Positions 21,394-30,157 of a stretch of 64,000 nt of DNA are shown piece by piece. Position numbers and translations under genes: made by a program. Every line of letters begins with the position of its first letter. Position 1 is the first letter of the stretch. Source of the DNA: Lelliottia nimipressuralis (GTDB lineage Bacteria; Pseudomonadota; Gammaproteobacteria; Enterobacterales; Enterobacteriaceae); the NCBI RefSeq assembly GCF_004402045.1, contig NZ_SOMG01000016.1:62001-126000 (forward strand), given 5' to 3'. A model generated the notes under the pieces. The model saw only the letters and a list, made by a program, of their open reading frames with translations. It was not told where the DNA came from and made no database searches.

Positions 21394-22221
21394 CTAGCCG
21401 CCAAACTGATCCGGATCGGGCCCTAAACGTTTGCCCTTATCCAGCTTCGCAATTTCGCCCAGCTCATCTTTATCCAGACGGAAATCCCAGACGTCGAAGT
21501 TCTCGGCGATGCGGGACGGCGTGACCGATTTCGGGATCACCACCAGGCCGTTGTCCAGATGCCAGCGAATGACGATTTGCGCCGGGGTTTTACCGTATTT
21601 ATCCGCCAGCTCACGGATAATCTTTTGATCAAACACCCCTTCGCCGCCCTGCGCCAGCGGGCTCCAGGATTCAGTCTGGATTTTATGCGTGGCGTTCCAG
21701 GCGTGAAGCTGACGCTGCTGCATCAGCGGGTGCAGCTCAATCTGGTTAATCACAGGTGCGACGCCCGTCTCGTCAATCAGGCGCTGCAGGTGATGAACCT
21801 GGAAGTTGCAGACGCCGATGCTTTTCACCAGCCCCTCTTTCTGCAGGTCAATCATTCCTTTCCAGGCATCAACGTAGTGATCGATGGCCGGAACCGGCCA
21901 GTGCATCAGCCAGAGATCGACGAAGTCGAGCTGGAGTTTTTCCAGACTCTCCTCCAGGGCTTCGCGGGGGCGTTTTTGATCGTCGTTCCAGAGTTTAGTG
22001 GTGATGAATAACTCATCGCGGGAGACGCCGGCGCTGGCCAGTGCCTTACCCACGCCGTCCTCATTTTTGTATGCGGCGGCGGTATCAATCGACCGGTAGC
22101 CCACTTCCAGTGCTTTATGAATGGCGGAGACGACCTCGTCGTTACCGGCTTTCCATACACCTAGCCCCAGTTGGGGCATCACGTTGCCGTCCTGCAGCTT
22201 GATTACGGTTTGGTTTGCCAT
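21394..22221 (-). CDS. dkgA: 2,5-diketo-D-gluconate reductase A DkgA (aldo-keto reductase)
   Basis: A 275-residue NADPH-dependent aldo-keto reductase that reduces 2,5-diketogluconate and toxic aldehydes such as methylglyoxal. Family motifs are GYRSIDTAAAYKNEDGVGKA (Asp/Tyr of the catalytic tetrad), LWLMHWP and the NADPH-binding IPKSVTPSRIAEN. Start 22221 matches E. coli DkgA (MANQTVIKLQDGNVMPQLG). It is downstream of yqhD on the same strand, with a strong hairpin between them, so the two probably form an operon under YqhC. Confidence 0.95.
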   Translation of the reverse strand: MANQTVIKLQDGNVMPQLGLGVWKAGNDEVVSAIHKALEVGYRSIDTAAAYKNEDGVGKALASAGVSRDELFITTKLWNDDQKRPREALEESLEKLQLDFVDLWLMHWPVPAIDHYVDAWKGMIDLQKEGLVKSIGVCNFQVHHLQRLIDETGVAPVINQIELHPLMQQRQLHAWNATHKIQTESWSPLAQGGEGVFDQKIIRELADKYGKTPAQIVIRWHLDNGLVVIPKSVTPSRIAENFDVWDFRLDKDELGEIAKLDKGKRLGPDPDQFGG

Positions 22222-22240
22222 TTTTCCTCCTTCAGGTGCG

Positions 22241-22267
22241 CATCGCCGGAGGGGGACTCCGGCGATG
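22241..22267 (-). promoter_or_regulatory. Intercistronic hairpin between yqhD and dkgA
   Basis: CATCGCCGGAG (22241-22251) pairs perfectly with CTCCGGCGATG (22257-22267) around a 5-nt loop. There is no T-tract on either side. It is well placed to lower dkgA expression relative to yqhD or to protect the upstream mRNA from 3' decay. Confidence 0.6.
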
Positions 22268-22326
22268 GGATGTGCATTAAGTCTGGACGAAATGTCAAAA
22301 AACGAAAGTCGGAAGGACAAAAACGC

Positions 22327-23490
22327 TTAGCGTGCCGCTTCGTAGATACGACGGCTCACGTCCAGCGTGATGTCGCCGTGCTCGCCCAGTTGGGTCATGC
22401 CGTGTTCTTCGAGTTTCGCCAGCAGGGCAGGGATGGAGCTGCCATCCAGACCGTAGCCGGACAGACGCGTTGGCACGCCCAGGCCTTCAAAGAAGTTGCG
22501 GGTCGCCTCGATTGCCGCGTCAATACGCGCATCGTCTGAACCCTCGGTGATGTTCCACACGCGCTCGGCGTACTGCAGCAGTTTGGCACGTTTGGTATCA
22601 CGTTTTTCGTTCCACAGCGCAGGCAGAACAACGGCCAGCGTCTGTGCGTGGTCCAGACCGTGCATCGCCGTCAGCTCGTGGCCCAGCATATGGGTCGCCC
22701 AGTCCTGCGGCACGCCAGCCCCGATCAGGCCGTTCAGCGCCTGCGTTGCGGCCCACATCACGTTGGCGCGAACGTCATAGTTTTCCGGCTCTTTCAGCGC
22801 TTTCGGACCGTCTTCGACCAGCGTCAGCAAAATGCCTTCCGCGAAGCGATCCTGAATTTTGGCATTGACCGGGTACGTTACGTATTGCTCAACGGTATGC
22901 ACAAAGGCGTCCACCACGCCGTTCGCCACCTGACGCGCAGGCAGGGTGTAGGTGTAAACCGGGTCCAGGATGGCGAACACGGGCTGAACGTGTTCATTCA
23001 TAAAGGCCTGCTTATCACCGGTGGTTTTGCGGGAAATCACCGCGCCCTTGTTGGATTCAGAGCCGGTAGCCGGGAGGGTCAGCACGGAGCCCATCGGGAT
23101 CGCGCTTTTAATGTCGCTGCCGCGGGTTTCCAGGATATGCCACGGATCGACACCGTCTGCGTAGTGGGCTGCCGCCGCGATGAATTTCGTGCCGTCCAGC
23201 ACGGAACCGCCGCCGACGGCCAGCAGGAAGGTGATGTTCTCTTCGCGGGCGATTTTCACTGCGTTCATCAGCGTTTCGTAAGACGGGTTGGGCTCGATGC
23301 CGCCGAACTCACGCACGTCCAGACCGTTCAGGGCGCTATATACCTGATCCAGCACGCCGGTTTTTTTCACGCTGCCGCCACCGTAGGTGATGAGTACGCG
23401 GGCGTCAGCAGGGATCTGCGCGCGCAGGTCAGCGATAGTGTCTTTACCAAACAGAATGCGGGTTGGGGTGTGAAGATTAAAGTTGTTCAT
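22327..23490 (-). CDS. yqhD: NADPH-dependent aldehyde reductase YqhD
   Basis: A 387-residue iron-type (group III) alcohol dehydrogenase that reduces short-chain and toxic aldehydes with NADPH. Visible features are the cofactor-binding TYGGGSVKKTG and GGGSVLDGTKF, and the metal ligands in VDAFVHTVEQY and MLGHELTAMHGLDHAQTLAV. Length equals that of E. coli YqhD. It is divergent from its expected activator gene yqhC and followed by dkgA. Confidence 0.97.
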   Translation of the reverse strand: MNNFNLHTPTRILFGKDTIADLRAQIPADARVLITYGGGSVKKTGVLDQVYSALNGLDVREFGGIEPNPSYETLMNAVKIAREENITFLLAVGGGSVLDGTKFIAAAAHYADGVDPWHILETRGSDIKSAIPMGSVLTLPATGSESNKGAVISRKTTGDKQAFMNEHVQPVFAILDPVYTYTLPARQVANGVVDAFVHTVEQYVTYPVNAKIQDRFAEGILLTLVEDGPKALKEPENYDVRANVMWAATQALNGLIGAGVPQDWATHMLGHELTAMHGLDHAQTLAVVLPALWNEKRDTKRAKLLQYAERVWNITEGSDDARIDAAIEATRNFFEGLGVPTRLSGYGLDGSSIPALLAKLEEHGMTQLGEHGDITLDVSRRIYEAAR

Positions 23491-23685
23491 TGCTCGTTCC
23501 CTTTAGTGGGTGAAAAATCGTGGTGGCGCAGAGGGCAACCTGATGCTGCACATTGTGGCTGTCCGGGGCTATCCTCTCAATGCACATTCCTGCCGATGTC
23601 TTGCCCATTTCTACAGAGCGCTGGAGAAAGCGTGGGAAACGACGCACACTGTTAACGTCGGAAACCGTACCCGGAGTAACGTAAT
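23491..23685. promoter_or_regulatory. yqhD-yqhC divergent control region with TGCACATT repeat
   Basis: The octamer TGCACATT occurs twice in the same orientation (23547-23554 and 23581-23588), 34 bp apart. YqhC activates yqhD from this region in E. coli, so the repeats are candidate half-sites. The assignment is inference. Confidence 0.45.
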
Positions 23686-24585
23686 ATGAACCGTGAAGCG
23701 ATCTGCCATCAGCTCACTGCGCAGATTAAAAGACTGATAGATAACGAAAAAGGTGTCAGCGATTTGCTGCCGGATATTCGCCTGCTTTACGGCACGCAGC
23801 CCGGGACGCGCACGCCAGTGATGTACCAGCCGGGCATCGTTTTTCTCTTTTCAGGCCATAAAATTGGCTATATCAACGAGCGCGTGTTTCGCTACGACAC
23901 CAATGAATACCTGCTCCTGACAGTACCTTTACCCTTTGAATGTGAAACTTTCGCGACAGAGACGGTTCCGCTGGCAGGGATCCGCGTCAATGTCGATATC
24001 CTTCAGTTGCAGGAACTGCTGATGGAGATAGGTGAAGATGAGTTCTTCCAGCCTTCGATGGCGTCGAGCGGGATTAACTCGGCGACGTTATCGGAAGAGA
24101 TCCTTTGCGCCATTGAGCGTCTGCTGGACGTCATGGAGAGGCCGCTGGATGCGCGCATTCTGGGCAAGCAAATTATCCGCGAAATTCTTTACCACGTGCT
24201 GCTGGGACCGGGCGGCGGGGCGTTACTGGCTCTGGTGAGCCGACAAACTCACTTTAGCCTGATCAGCCGCGTGCTCAAGCGTATTGAAAGCCAGTACACG
24301 GAAAACCTCAGCGTTGACCAGCTCGCCGCGGAAGCGAACATGAGCGTCTCGGCGTTTCACCATAATTTTAAATCGGTGACCAGCACTTCGCCCCTGCAAT
24401 ACCTTAAAACCTACCGGCTGCATAAGGCGCGGATGCTGATGATCCACGATGGCATGAAGGCCAGCGCGGCGGCGATGCGGGTAGGCTACGAAAGTGCGTC
24501 GCAGTTCAGTCGGGAGTTTAAGCGGTATTTCGGCGTTACGCCGGGAGAGGATGCGTCACGTATCAGAACCATGCAGGGAGCCTGA
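23686..24585 (+). CDS. yqhC: AraC-family activator YqhC
   Basis: A 299-residue regulator with an N-terminal AraC_N sensor domain (about residues 20-180) and a C-terminal double helix-turn-helix (about 200-290). The helix-turn-helix shows [19 protein letters not shown] and [18 protein letters not shown]. In E. coli it responds to reactive aldehydes (glyoxal, furfural) and activates yqhD-dkgA. It is divergent from yqhD here, which supports the same role. Confidence 0.93.
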   Translation: MNREAICHQLTAQIKRLIDNEKGVSDLLPDIRLLYGTQPGTRTPVMYQPGIVFLFSGHKIGYINERVFRYDTNEYLLLTVPLPFECETFATETVPLAGIRVNVDILQLQELLMEIGEDEFFQPSMASSGINSATLSEEILCAIERLLDVMERPLDARILGKQIIREILYHVLLGPGGGALLALVSRQTHFSLISRVLKRIESQYTENLSVDQLAAEANMSVSAFHHNFKSVTSTSPLQYLKTYRLHKARMLMIHDGMKASAAAMRVGYESASQFSREFKRYFGVTPGEDASRIRTMQGA

Positions 24586-24592
24586 GGGGAAA

Positions 24593-24625
24593 CGTAGGCC
24601 GGGTAAGCGATAGCGCCACCCGGCT
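24593..24625. repeat. REP element between yqhC and yghB
   Basis: gtaggccgggtaagcgatag... through ccacccggc forms one hairpin in the 45-bp gap between the convergent genes yqhC and yghB, followed by TTTTG. Confidence 0.75.
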
Positions 24626-24630
24626 TTTGT

Positions 24631-25290
24631 TTATGCACTGCAGTACTTTTTCTTAATCACCACCGCAATCGTCCCTACCAGCCCCGCCACCAGCAGGAAC
24701 ATCGGCAGCACCATCAGGAAGGTCATTACCTGGTCTTCATGGTGTTTCACAAAGGGGATCATATTCAGCGCGTAGCCGAGCGTGGTGACCACGCCAACCC
24801 ACAGCAGCGCGCTCAGCCAGTTGAAGAACTGGAAGCGACGGTTCGACAGACCGGAAATGCCTGCCATTGTCGGCAGAAGGGTGCGAACAAACGCCAGGAA
24901 ACGCCCCGCCAGCAGCGCCAGCAGGCCGTGCCGATCGAACATGCAGGTCGCACGCTGATGATATTTATGCGGTAACTGCGCCAGCCAGCTTTTAACGACG
25001 CGCGTGTTCCCCAGCCAGCGGCCCTGCAGATAGCTCAGCCAGCAGCCCAGGCTGGCTGCGGAGGTGAGGATAACCATCGTTGATGTGAAGTCCATGACGC
25101 CTTTGCCGATTAACGCCCCGGCAAGTAAAAGCAGGCTGTCACCGGGTAAAAACGAGGCAGGCAGTAATCCATTTTCCAGAAACAGAGTTGCGAACATCAC
25201 GAGATAGACGATACCGACGACGTGAGGATCTGCCAGCGCGGCAAAGTCGTGATGCCAGAGCGCCGTGATAATATCTTGAATAACAGCCAT
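24631..25290 (-). CDS. yghB: DedA-family inner-membrane protein YghB
   Basis: A 219-residue DedA (VTT-domain) membrane protein. In E. coli it overlaps with YqjA in maintaining the proton-motive force, envelope integrity and cell division, probably as a lipid or ion transporter. Family motifs are [22 protein letters not shown] and the [17 protein letters not shown] helix-hairpin; about five hydrophobic segments are visible. The tail is basic (VVIKKKY). It follows metC on the same strand after a 143-bp gap. Confidence 0.94.
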   Translation of the reverse strand: MAVIQDIITALWHHDFAALADPHVVGIVYLVMFATLFLENGLLPASFLPGDSLLLLAGALIGKGVMDFTSTMVILTSAASLGCWLSYLQGRWLGNTRVVKSWLAQLPHKYHQRATCMFDRHGLLALLAGRFLAFVRTLLPTMAGISGLSNRRFQFFNWLSALLWVGVVTTLGYALNMIPFVKHHEDQVMTFLMVLPMFLLVAGLVGTIAVVIKKKYCSA

Positions 25291-25433
25291 GGACTTTCCT
25301 GTGGAACAGCAGATATAGCGCTATTGTACTCCCTTATTCCCCCGTCGGGTTTGATCCCGGGCGCAACTCATGCAGACTTTTCTGCTTGCAGTGTCCACAA
25401 AAGCGTCCAGGGAGTACATTTTCAGCCAGCACT

Positions 25434-26621
25434 CTACACGATACGCTCGAACCCTGCTGCTAAATCCGCAATTAAATCGTCCACATTTTCTAAACCAATA
25501 TGCAGCCGGATCAGGGTGCCGCTGAAGTCCACTTCGCCACCGGGGCGCAGGGCCGCGATCTGCTCCGGTTGGTTAGGCAGGATCAGGGATTCAAAACCGC
25601 CCCAGGAGTAGGCCATGCTGAAGAGGGTAAAGTTATCCAGATAGCTTGCCAGCTCGTCGTTATTCAGCCTTTTTTTCAGCACGAACGAGAACAGACCGCT
25701 GCTGCCTGTAAAGTCACGCTGCCAGAATTCATGACCTTTACTGCCGGGTAGAGCGGGATGGTTAACGCGCTCAACCAGAGGGTGCTGCGCCAGCCATTCG
25801 GCCACCTTCAGGCTGCTTTCATGGTGCTGACGCAGGCGAACCCCCAGCGTGCGGATACCGCGGCTGGTCATGTAGGCTGTGTCTGCGTCCACCATCTGGC
25901 CCATCAGGTAAGCATTTTCACGCAGTTGATCCCAGCAGCGCGCGTTGGATACCGCCGTACCTATCATGCCGTCAGAGTGGCCAATCAGGTATTTCGTCGC
26001 GGCCTGTATCGAGATATCGATGTCGAACTCCAGCGCTTTAAACAGCACGCCTGCCGCCCAGGTGTTGTCGATCATGACGATCGCCTCTGGCGCTTTACTG
26101 CGCACGGCTTTCACGATAGCGGGCACGTCGTGGACTTCCATGGTGAGCGACCCCGGAGATTCCAGGAACACAATGCGCGTGTTTGGCTGAATAAGTTCGG
26201 CAATGCCTTCACCAATCAACGGGTCGAACCAGCCGGTCGTTACGCCGAGCTTGTTGAGGATTTTGGTACAGAAGTCCTGGCTGGGTTCATAGGCGGTGTT
26301 GGTCATCAGGATATGGTCGCCCTGTTCCACAAACGCCAGAATCGTGTTGGCCACCGCAGCTGCCCCGCACGGGAACAGCGCGCAGCCTGCGCCGCCTTCC
26401 AGCTCGCACATCGCTTCCTGTAGAGAAAAATGGGTTAGCGTGCCGCGACGGCCGTAAAACAGCCCGCCTTTTGCGCGGTTACGCGTGGCGATTTTTTTCT
26501 CCTCAACGGTGTCAAACACCAGCGAGGAGGCGCGTTGAATCACACTGTTCACCGATCCCTGGGTATATTTTTTGCTGCGTCCTGCCTGTACCAGCGTGGT
26601 ATCAAGATGCTTCTTTGTCAT
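25434..26621 (-). CDS. metC: Cystathionine beta-lyase MetC
   Basis: A 395-residue PLP enzyme of the Cys/Met-metabolism family that cleaves cystathionine to homocysteine, pyruvate and ammonia in methionine synthesis. The PLP lysine lies in [20 protein letters not shown] and [12 protein letters not shown] are other family motifs. ATG 26621 gives the E. coli start [14 protein letters not shown]; the frame is open 45 codons upstream without support. A MetJ-type box lies directly upstream. Confidence 0.96.
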   Translation of the reverse strand: MTKKHLDTTLVQAGRSKKYTQGSVNSVIQRASSLVFDTVEEKKIATRNRAKGGLFYGRRGTLTHFSLQEAMCELEGGAGCALFPCGAAAVANTILAFVEQGDHILMTNTAYEPSQDFCTKILNKLGVTTGWFDPLIGEGIAELIQPNTRIVFLESPGSLTMEVHDVPAIVKAVRSKAPEAIVMIDNTWAAGVLFKALEFDIDISIQAATKYLIGHSDGMIGTAVSNARCWDQLRENAYLMGQMVDADTAYMTSRGIRTLGVRLRQHHESSLKVAEWLAQHPLVERVNHPALPGSKGHEFWQRDFTGSSGLFSFVLKKRLNNDELASYLDNFTLFSMAYSWGGFESLILPNQPEQIAALRPGGEVDFSGTLIRLHIGLENVDDLIADLAAGFERIV

Positions 26622-26640
26622 GTTCGCTAACCCTGTTTTT

Positions 26641-26664
26641 ATACGTCTGGACGTCCAGACTACC
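26641..26664 (-). promoter_or_regulatory. Tandem MetJ boxes upstream of metC
   Basis: Adjacent 8-mers atacgtct, ggacgtcc and agactacc match the Met box AGACGTCT at 7, 6 and 5 of 8 positions, in perfect 8-bp phase and 20-43 bp upstream of the metC ATG. Repression by MetJ with S-adenosylmethionine is expected from the known biology of metC. Confidence 0.75.
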
Positions 26665-26790
26665 ACGATTGGAAAAAACTGCACCCGGAGGCTTATCGAA
26701 TAAGCAGAAAATTTTTGCAAAAATACGCATAAGAAATTTTTCCTGCGTAAGCGCAAGGAAAGTGAACGAAAATTGCGGCACTATGCAAAT

Positions 26791-26809
26791 ACTAATGAGA
26801 ACTACTATC
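26791..26809 (+). promoter_or_regulatory. Candidate Fur box upstream of exbB
   Basis: actaatgagaactactatc matches the 19-bp Fur consensus at 13 of 19 positions and sits 64 bp upstream of the exbB start. exbB is a known Fur-repressed gene in E. coli. Confidence 0.65.
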
Positions 26810-26872
26810 AATTCGACGACGTTTTGATATTATTACGGTCAGATTTTGTGATTTGCGTCCTGGAGATACAGA

Positions 26873-27604
26873 GTGGGTAATAATTTGATGCAGACGGATC
26901 TCTCCGTTTGGGGCATGTATCAACATGCTGACATCGTGGTTAAGATTGTGATGATCGGCCTGATTCTGGCGTCCGTGATCACGTGGGCTATCTTCTTTAG
27001 CAAGAGCGCCGAGCTTATTTCGCAAAAGCGTCGCCTCAAGCGGGAGCAGCAGCAGCTGGCCGAAGCCCGCTCTCTGGATCAGGCATCTGACATGACCTCA
27101 TCCTTCCACGCGAAAAGCCTGACCACCCTGTTAGTGAACGAGGCTCAGAACGAGCTGGAACTCTCCGCGGGCAGTGAAGATAACGAAGGCATCAAAGAGC
27201 GTACCGGTTTCCGTCTGGAGCGTCGCGTCGCGGCCGTTGGCCGACACATGGGGCGCGGCAATGGTTATCTGGCGACAATCGGTGCGATCTCACCCTTCAT
27301 CGGTCTTTTCGGTACGGTCTGGGGCATCATGAACAGCTTTATCGGCATTGCACAGACCCAAACCACCAACCTGGCGGTCGTTGCGCCGGGCATCGCAGAA
27401 GCGCTGCTGGCGACGGCAATCGGTCTGGTTGCCGCCATCCCGGCGGTGGTTATTTACAACATCTTCGCGCGTATGATTGGCAGCTACAAAGCTACGCTCG
27501 GTGACGTTGCCGCGCAGGTTCTGCTGCTGCAAAGTCGCGATCTCGACCTGAATGCCAGCTCGGTTAAGCCGGTGCATGCGGCGTCTAAACTGCGCGCAGG
27601 TTGA
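26873..27604 (+). CDS. exbB: TonB-complex energiser ExbB
   Basis: A 243-residue MotA/TolQ/ExbB-family inner-membrane protein that forms the pentameric proton channel with ExbD and TonB. It energises TonB-dependent receptors such as the siderophore receptor at the left of this window. It shows one N-terminal and two C-terminal transmembrane segments, with the conserved AISPFIGLFGTVWGIMNSF and IAEALLATAIGLVAAIPA. The start is GTG at 26873, which gives the E. coli N-terminus MGNNLMQTDLSVW. exbD follows 4 bp downstream. Confidence 0.97.
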   Translation: MGNNLMQTDLSVWGMYQHADIVVKIVMIGLILASVITWAIFFSKSAELISQKRRLKREQQQLAEARSLDQASDMTSSFHAKSLTTLLVNEAQNELELSAGSEDNEGIKERTGFRLERRVAAVGRHMGRGNGYLATIGAISPFIGLFGTVWGIMNSFIGIAQTQTTNLAVVAPGIAEALLATAIGLVAAIPAVVIYNIFARMIGSYKATLGDVAAQVLLLQSRDLDLNASSVKPVHAASKLRAG

Positions 27605-27608
27605 TACG

Positions 27609-28034
27609 ATGGCGATGCGTCTAAACGAAAATCTGGACGATAACGGCGAAATGCATGAAATCAACGTGACGCCGTTTATCGACGTCATGCTGGTTCTGCT
27701 GATTATCTTCATGGTGGCTGCGCCGCTGGCGACGGTCGACGTGAAGGTGAACCTGCCGGCCTCTTCCAGCCAGCCACAGCCGCGCCCGGAGAAGCCTATC
27801 TACCTGTCAGTGAAGGCGGATAAATCCATGTTCCTCGGGAACGACCCGGTGACGGCGGACTCAGTCATCCCAGCGCTGGAGCAGCTTACTGGCGGTAAGA
27901 AAGACACCACGGTCTTCTTCCGTGCGGATAAAACCGTTGATTACGAAACCATGATGAAGGTAATGGACACGCTGCATCAGGCGGGGTACCTGAAGATTGG
28001 ACTGGTCGGCGAAGAGAAAGCGGCCGCGAAATGA
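27609..28034 (+). CDS. exbD: TonB-complex energiser ExbD
   Basis: A 141-residue inner-membrane protein with one transmembrane helix carrying the essential Asp25 (TPFIDVMLVLLIIFMV) and a periplasmic domain that interacts with TonB. Start 27609 is used because it gives the E. coli start MAMRLNENL and length; an earlier in-frame ATG lies inside exbB. A Pro-rich linker (SSQPQPRPEKP) follows the helix. The operon ends at a clear terminator. Confidence 0.97.
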   Translation: MAMRLNENLDDNGEMHEINVTPFIDVMLVLLIIFMVAAPLATVDVKVNLPASSSQPQPRPEKPIYLSVKADKSMFLGNDPVTADSVIPALEQLTGGKKDTTVFFRADKTVDYETMMKVMDTLHQAGYLKIGLVGEEKAAAK

Positions 28035-28039
28035 TAAAG

Positions 28040-28064
28040 AAGCTGGCGGAAGCCGGCTTTTTTT
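28040..28064 (+). terminator. Rho-independent terminator of exbBD
   Basis: AAGCTGGC (28040-28047) pairs with GCCGGCTT (28052-28059) with one G-U pair, followed by seven T. Confidence 0.88.
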
Positions 28065-28076
28065 ATGTCTGTCGAG

Positions 28077-28526
28077 TTATTCGTTTTTATTATCCGTTGG
28101 TGCGGCCACGGACGTTGTCAGCGCGTCCTCATCAAGCGCAACGCAGGTGACGTTTGAGGTACGGTACTCACCCTCTGACAGTTTGCGCGTCAGACGCAGG
28201 GTGGCGATCTCTCTGGCAAGCAGATACTGGTAATTGGCCTCGAGACGTCCCAGAAGCTTCTCTTTCAGCTCTGGACGCTGTTCAATGATGGCGTTCATCA
28301 CGGCACCGTAAATTTCTTCTTTGACCTGTAGCGGGTAAATATCACGGCGATTCTGCCATTTCAGACGAACCAGCGTCGCCGGGATCGATACCAGGTCTTG
28401 TGTAATACGCGTCATCTCGGCATTTTTTGTTTTTCGCAGTGCGTCGAGATTTTGCTTTAAGATAAATTCATCACTTTTTTTATCATCTAAAGTCAAATAA
28501 ACGTCGTTGTTTTTAATTTCCTTCAC
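28077..28526 (-). CDS. Unrecognised protein, second gene of a two-gene operon
   Basis: A 149-residue protein that I do not recognise. It is soluble, with no signal peptide or membrane segment, and mostly helical by composition. Notable stretches are LTLDDKKSDEFILKQNLDAL near the N-terminus, a basic-aromatic VRLKWQNRRDIYPLQ centre and a low-complexity acidic-Thr tail. The start is GTG at 28526, one base after the stop of the upstream gene, so the two are translationally coupled. It ends convergent to exbD. Its 5' part is more AT-rich than its neighbours. Confidence 0.75.
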   Translation of the reverse strand: MKEIKNNDVYLTLDDKKSDEFILKQNLDALRKTKNAEMTRITQDLVSIPATLVRLKWQNRRDIYPLQVKEEIYGAVMNAIIEQRPELKEKLLGRLEANYQYLLAREIATLRLTRKLSEGEYRTSNVTCVALDEDALTTSVAAPTDNKNE

Positions 28527-28527
28527 G

Positions 28528-28932
28528 TTAATCTTCCCCCAGGCTATAAAAGATTGGGTTGTTTTTTTCTCGTGTAATTAAATTAAGCCAAATTTCATTG
28601 CCCGACTCATTAATTTCTTTGGTTTTTTCGGCCATTATTTGACTTAGTTTCTGGGCATCTATTTCACCTTCGGCCTGCAGGTCATTCAGCAGGTGGACAA
28701 GGGCTTCAATTTTTATGGCGCGAAATAAGCGGTCTTTTATATGGCGATCGTGCTCTTCCAGCAACATATTACGGGATTTGCCGGTTTGGGAAACACCAAT
28801 TAATATATCAGGCTCGAAATCAGAGAGCTTTCTTTTCCCCTGAGTGAAACTGACCTCTTTTTCTGCTTCCGTCGGTTGCTGTTCCACAGGCGTGATGTGG
28901 TACTTAGCCGGGACGAGATAGTCGGGCAGCAT
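28528..28932 (-). CDS. Unrecognised protein, first gene of a two-gene operon
   Basis: A 134-residue cytoplasmic-looking protein of unknown function. It begins MLPDYLVPAKYHITPVEQQP. A central charged helical region includes EEHDRHIKDRLFRAIKIEAL. The segment ILIGVSQTGKS superficially resembles a P-loop but lacks the GxxxxGK[ST] spacing, so I do not call it one. A ribosome site AAAGGAAA precedes ATG 28932. It is divergent from the membrane-protein gene at 29036, sharing a 103-bp AT-rich promoter region. Confidence 0.75.
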   Translation of the reverse strand: MLPDYLVPAKYHITPVEQQPTEAEKEVSFTQGKRKLSDFEPDILIGVSQTGKSRNMLLEEHDRHIKDRLFRAIKIEALVHLLNDLQAEGEIDAQKLSQIMAEKTKEINESGNEIWLNLITREKNNPIFYSLGED

Positions 28933-29035
28933 TTTTAATTTCCTTTAATTTCAACAGGGTGGGGTTGGTAAAGGCGTGAGATTCGTTGACAATATCATGA
29001 GGCAAATTTAAAATCAAAAAAAATGGAGCCAACCC

Positions 29036-29539
29036 ATGAACAGCATCTTTTTTACGGTCATCACATTACTATTACTGACCGCTGGTGTTCTTTTATTGAT
29101 GCAGGAGTTCAATAAAACGAAAGTGTCGAAAGACACCAGTGAATCCCCGCAACCGGAACTCATGACAAAAGAGGAAGGTGAAGACCATTTCTCTGTTTTG
29201 ATGAACTCCGTTACGCCTGTTTGGTACTGGCGGGTGAACCATGAATATATCGACTTTTTACACGCGACAATTAAGCGCATGAAAATGTCGGAAATTAATG
29301 ACACGCCCGGACTGTTTGAGGCGCAGCGTCGTTGTAGTGACCTGAATTCAGCAGTGTATAAATATTATGACAATATCAAAAAGCGCTGTCTTAACGGCGA
29401 GAAGGTATCTTATTCCGACCTGGACGTATTAAATTTGCGTCAGTGTTTTCGCGAGTTCAGCCTGGAAGCCTACCCGGAGCTGGTGGTGCTGGTCTGGCCG
29501 GAGTATGCCCGTCCGGAGGTTAACCCAGACAACGTCTGA
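29036..29539 (+). CDS. Unrecognised protein with one N-terminal membrane anchor
   Basis: A 167-residue protein. The N-terminus is a single hydrophobic helix (about residues 3-22, TVITLLLLTAGVLLLMQ), followed by a charged linker and a soluble C-terminal domain rich in Tyr, Trp and Cys. That domain has three Cys (in RRCSDLNS, KKRCLNG and LRQCFREF). It has no lipobox. Ribosome site GGAG lies 9 bp before the ATG. It is divergent from the two-gene unknown operon. I do not recognise the family; the three genes together may form one unit. Confidence 0.75.
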   Translation: MNSIFFTVITLLLLTAGVLLLMQEFNKTKVSKDTSESPQPELMTKEEGEDHFSVLMNSVTPVWYWRVNHEYIDFLHATIKRMKMSEINDTPGLFEAQRRCSDLNSAVYKYYDNIKKRCLNGEKVSYSDLDVLNLRQCFREFSLEAYPELVVLVWPEYARPEVNPDNV

Positions 29540-29581
29540 GTGACGTACTGGTTAGCTATTGCAAACAGTCAGCGCCGTTGA

Positions 29582-30109
<528 letters not shown>

Positions 30110-30112
30110 TTC

Positions 30113-30145
30113 CCCTCACCCCGGCCCTCTCCCCGTGGGTGAGGG
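30113..30145. repeat. Hairpin repeat between yqhA and yghZ
   Basis: CCCTCACCC (30113-30121) and GGGTGAGGG (30137-30145) form a perfect 9-bp stem with a 15-nt loop. The ccctcaccccggccctctcc motif is a common dispersed element in enterobacteria and probably acts as a shared terminator for the convergent genes. Confidence 0.65.
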
Positions 30146-30157
30146 CATCAGACCGCA

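Noticed and set aside
28528..28932. GVSQTGKS as a P-loop NTPase motif
   Set aside because: The spacing does not fit GxxxxGK[ST] and there is no Walker B candidate.
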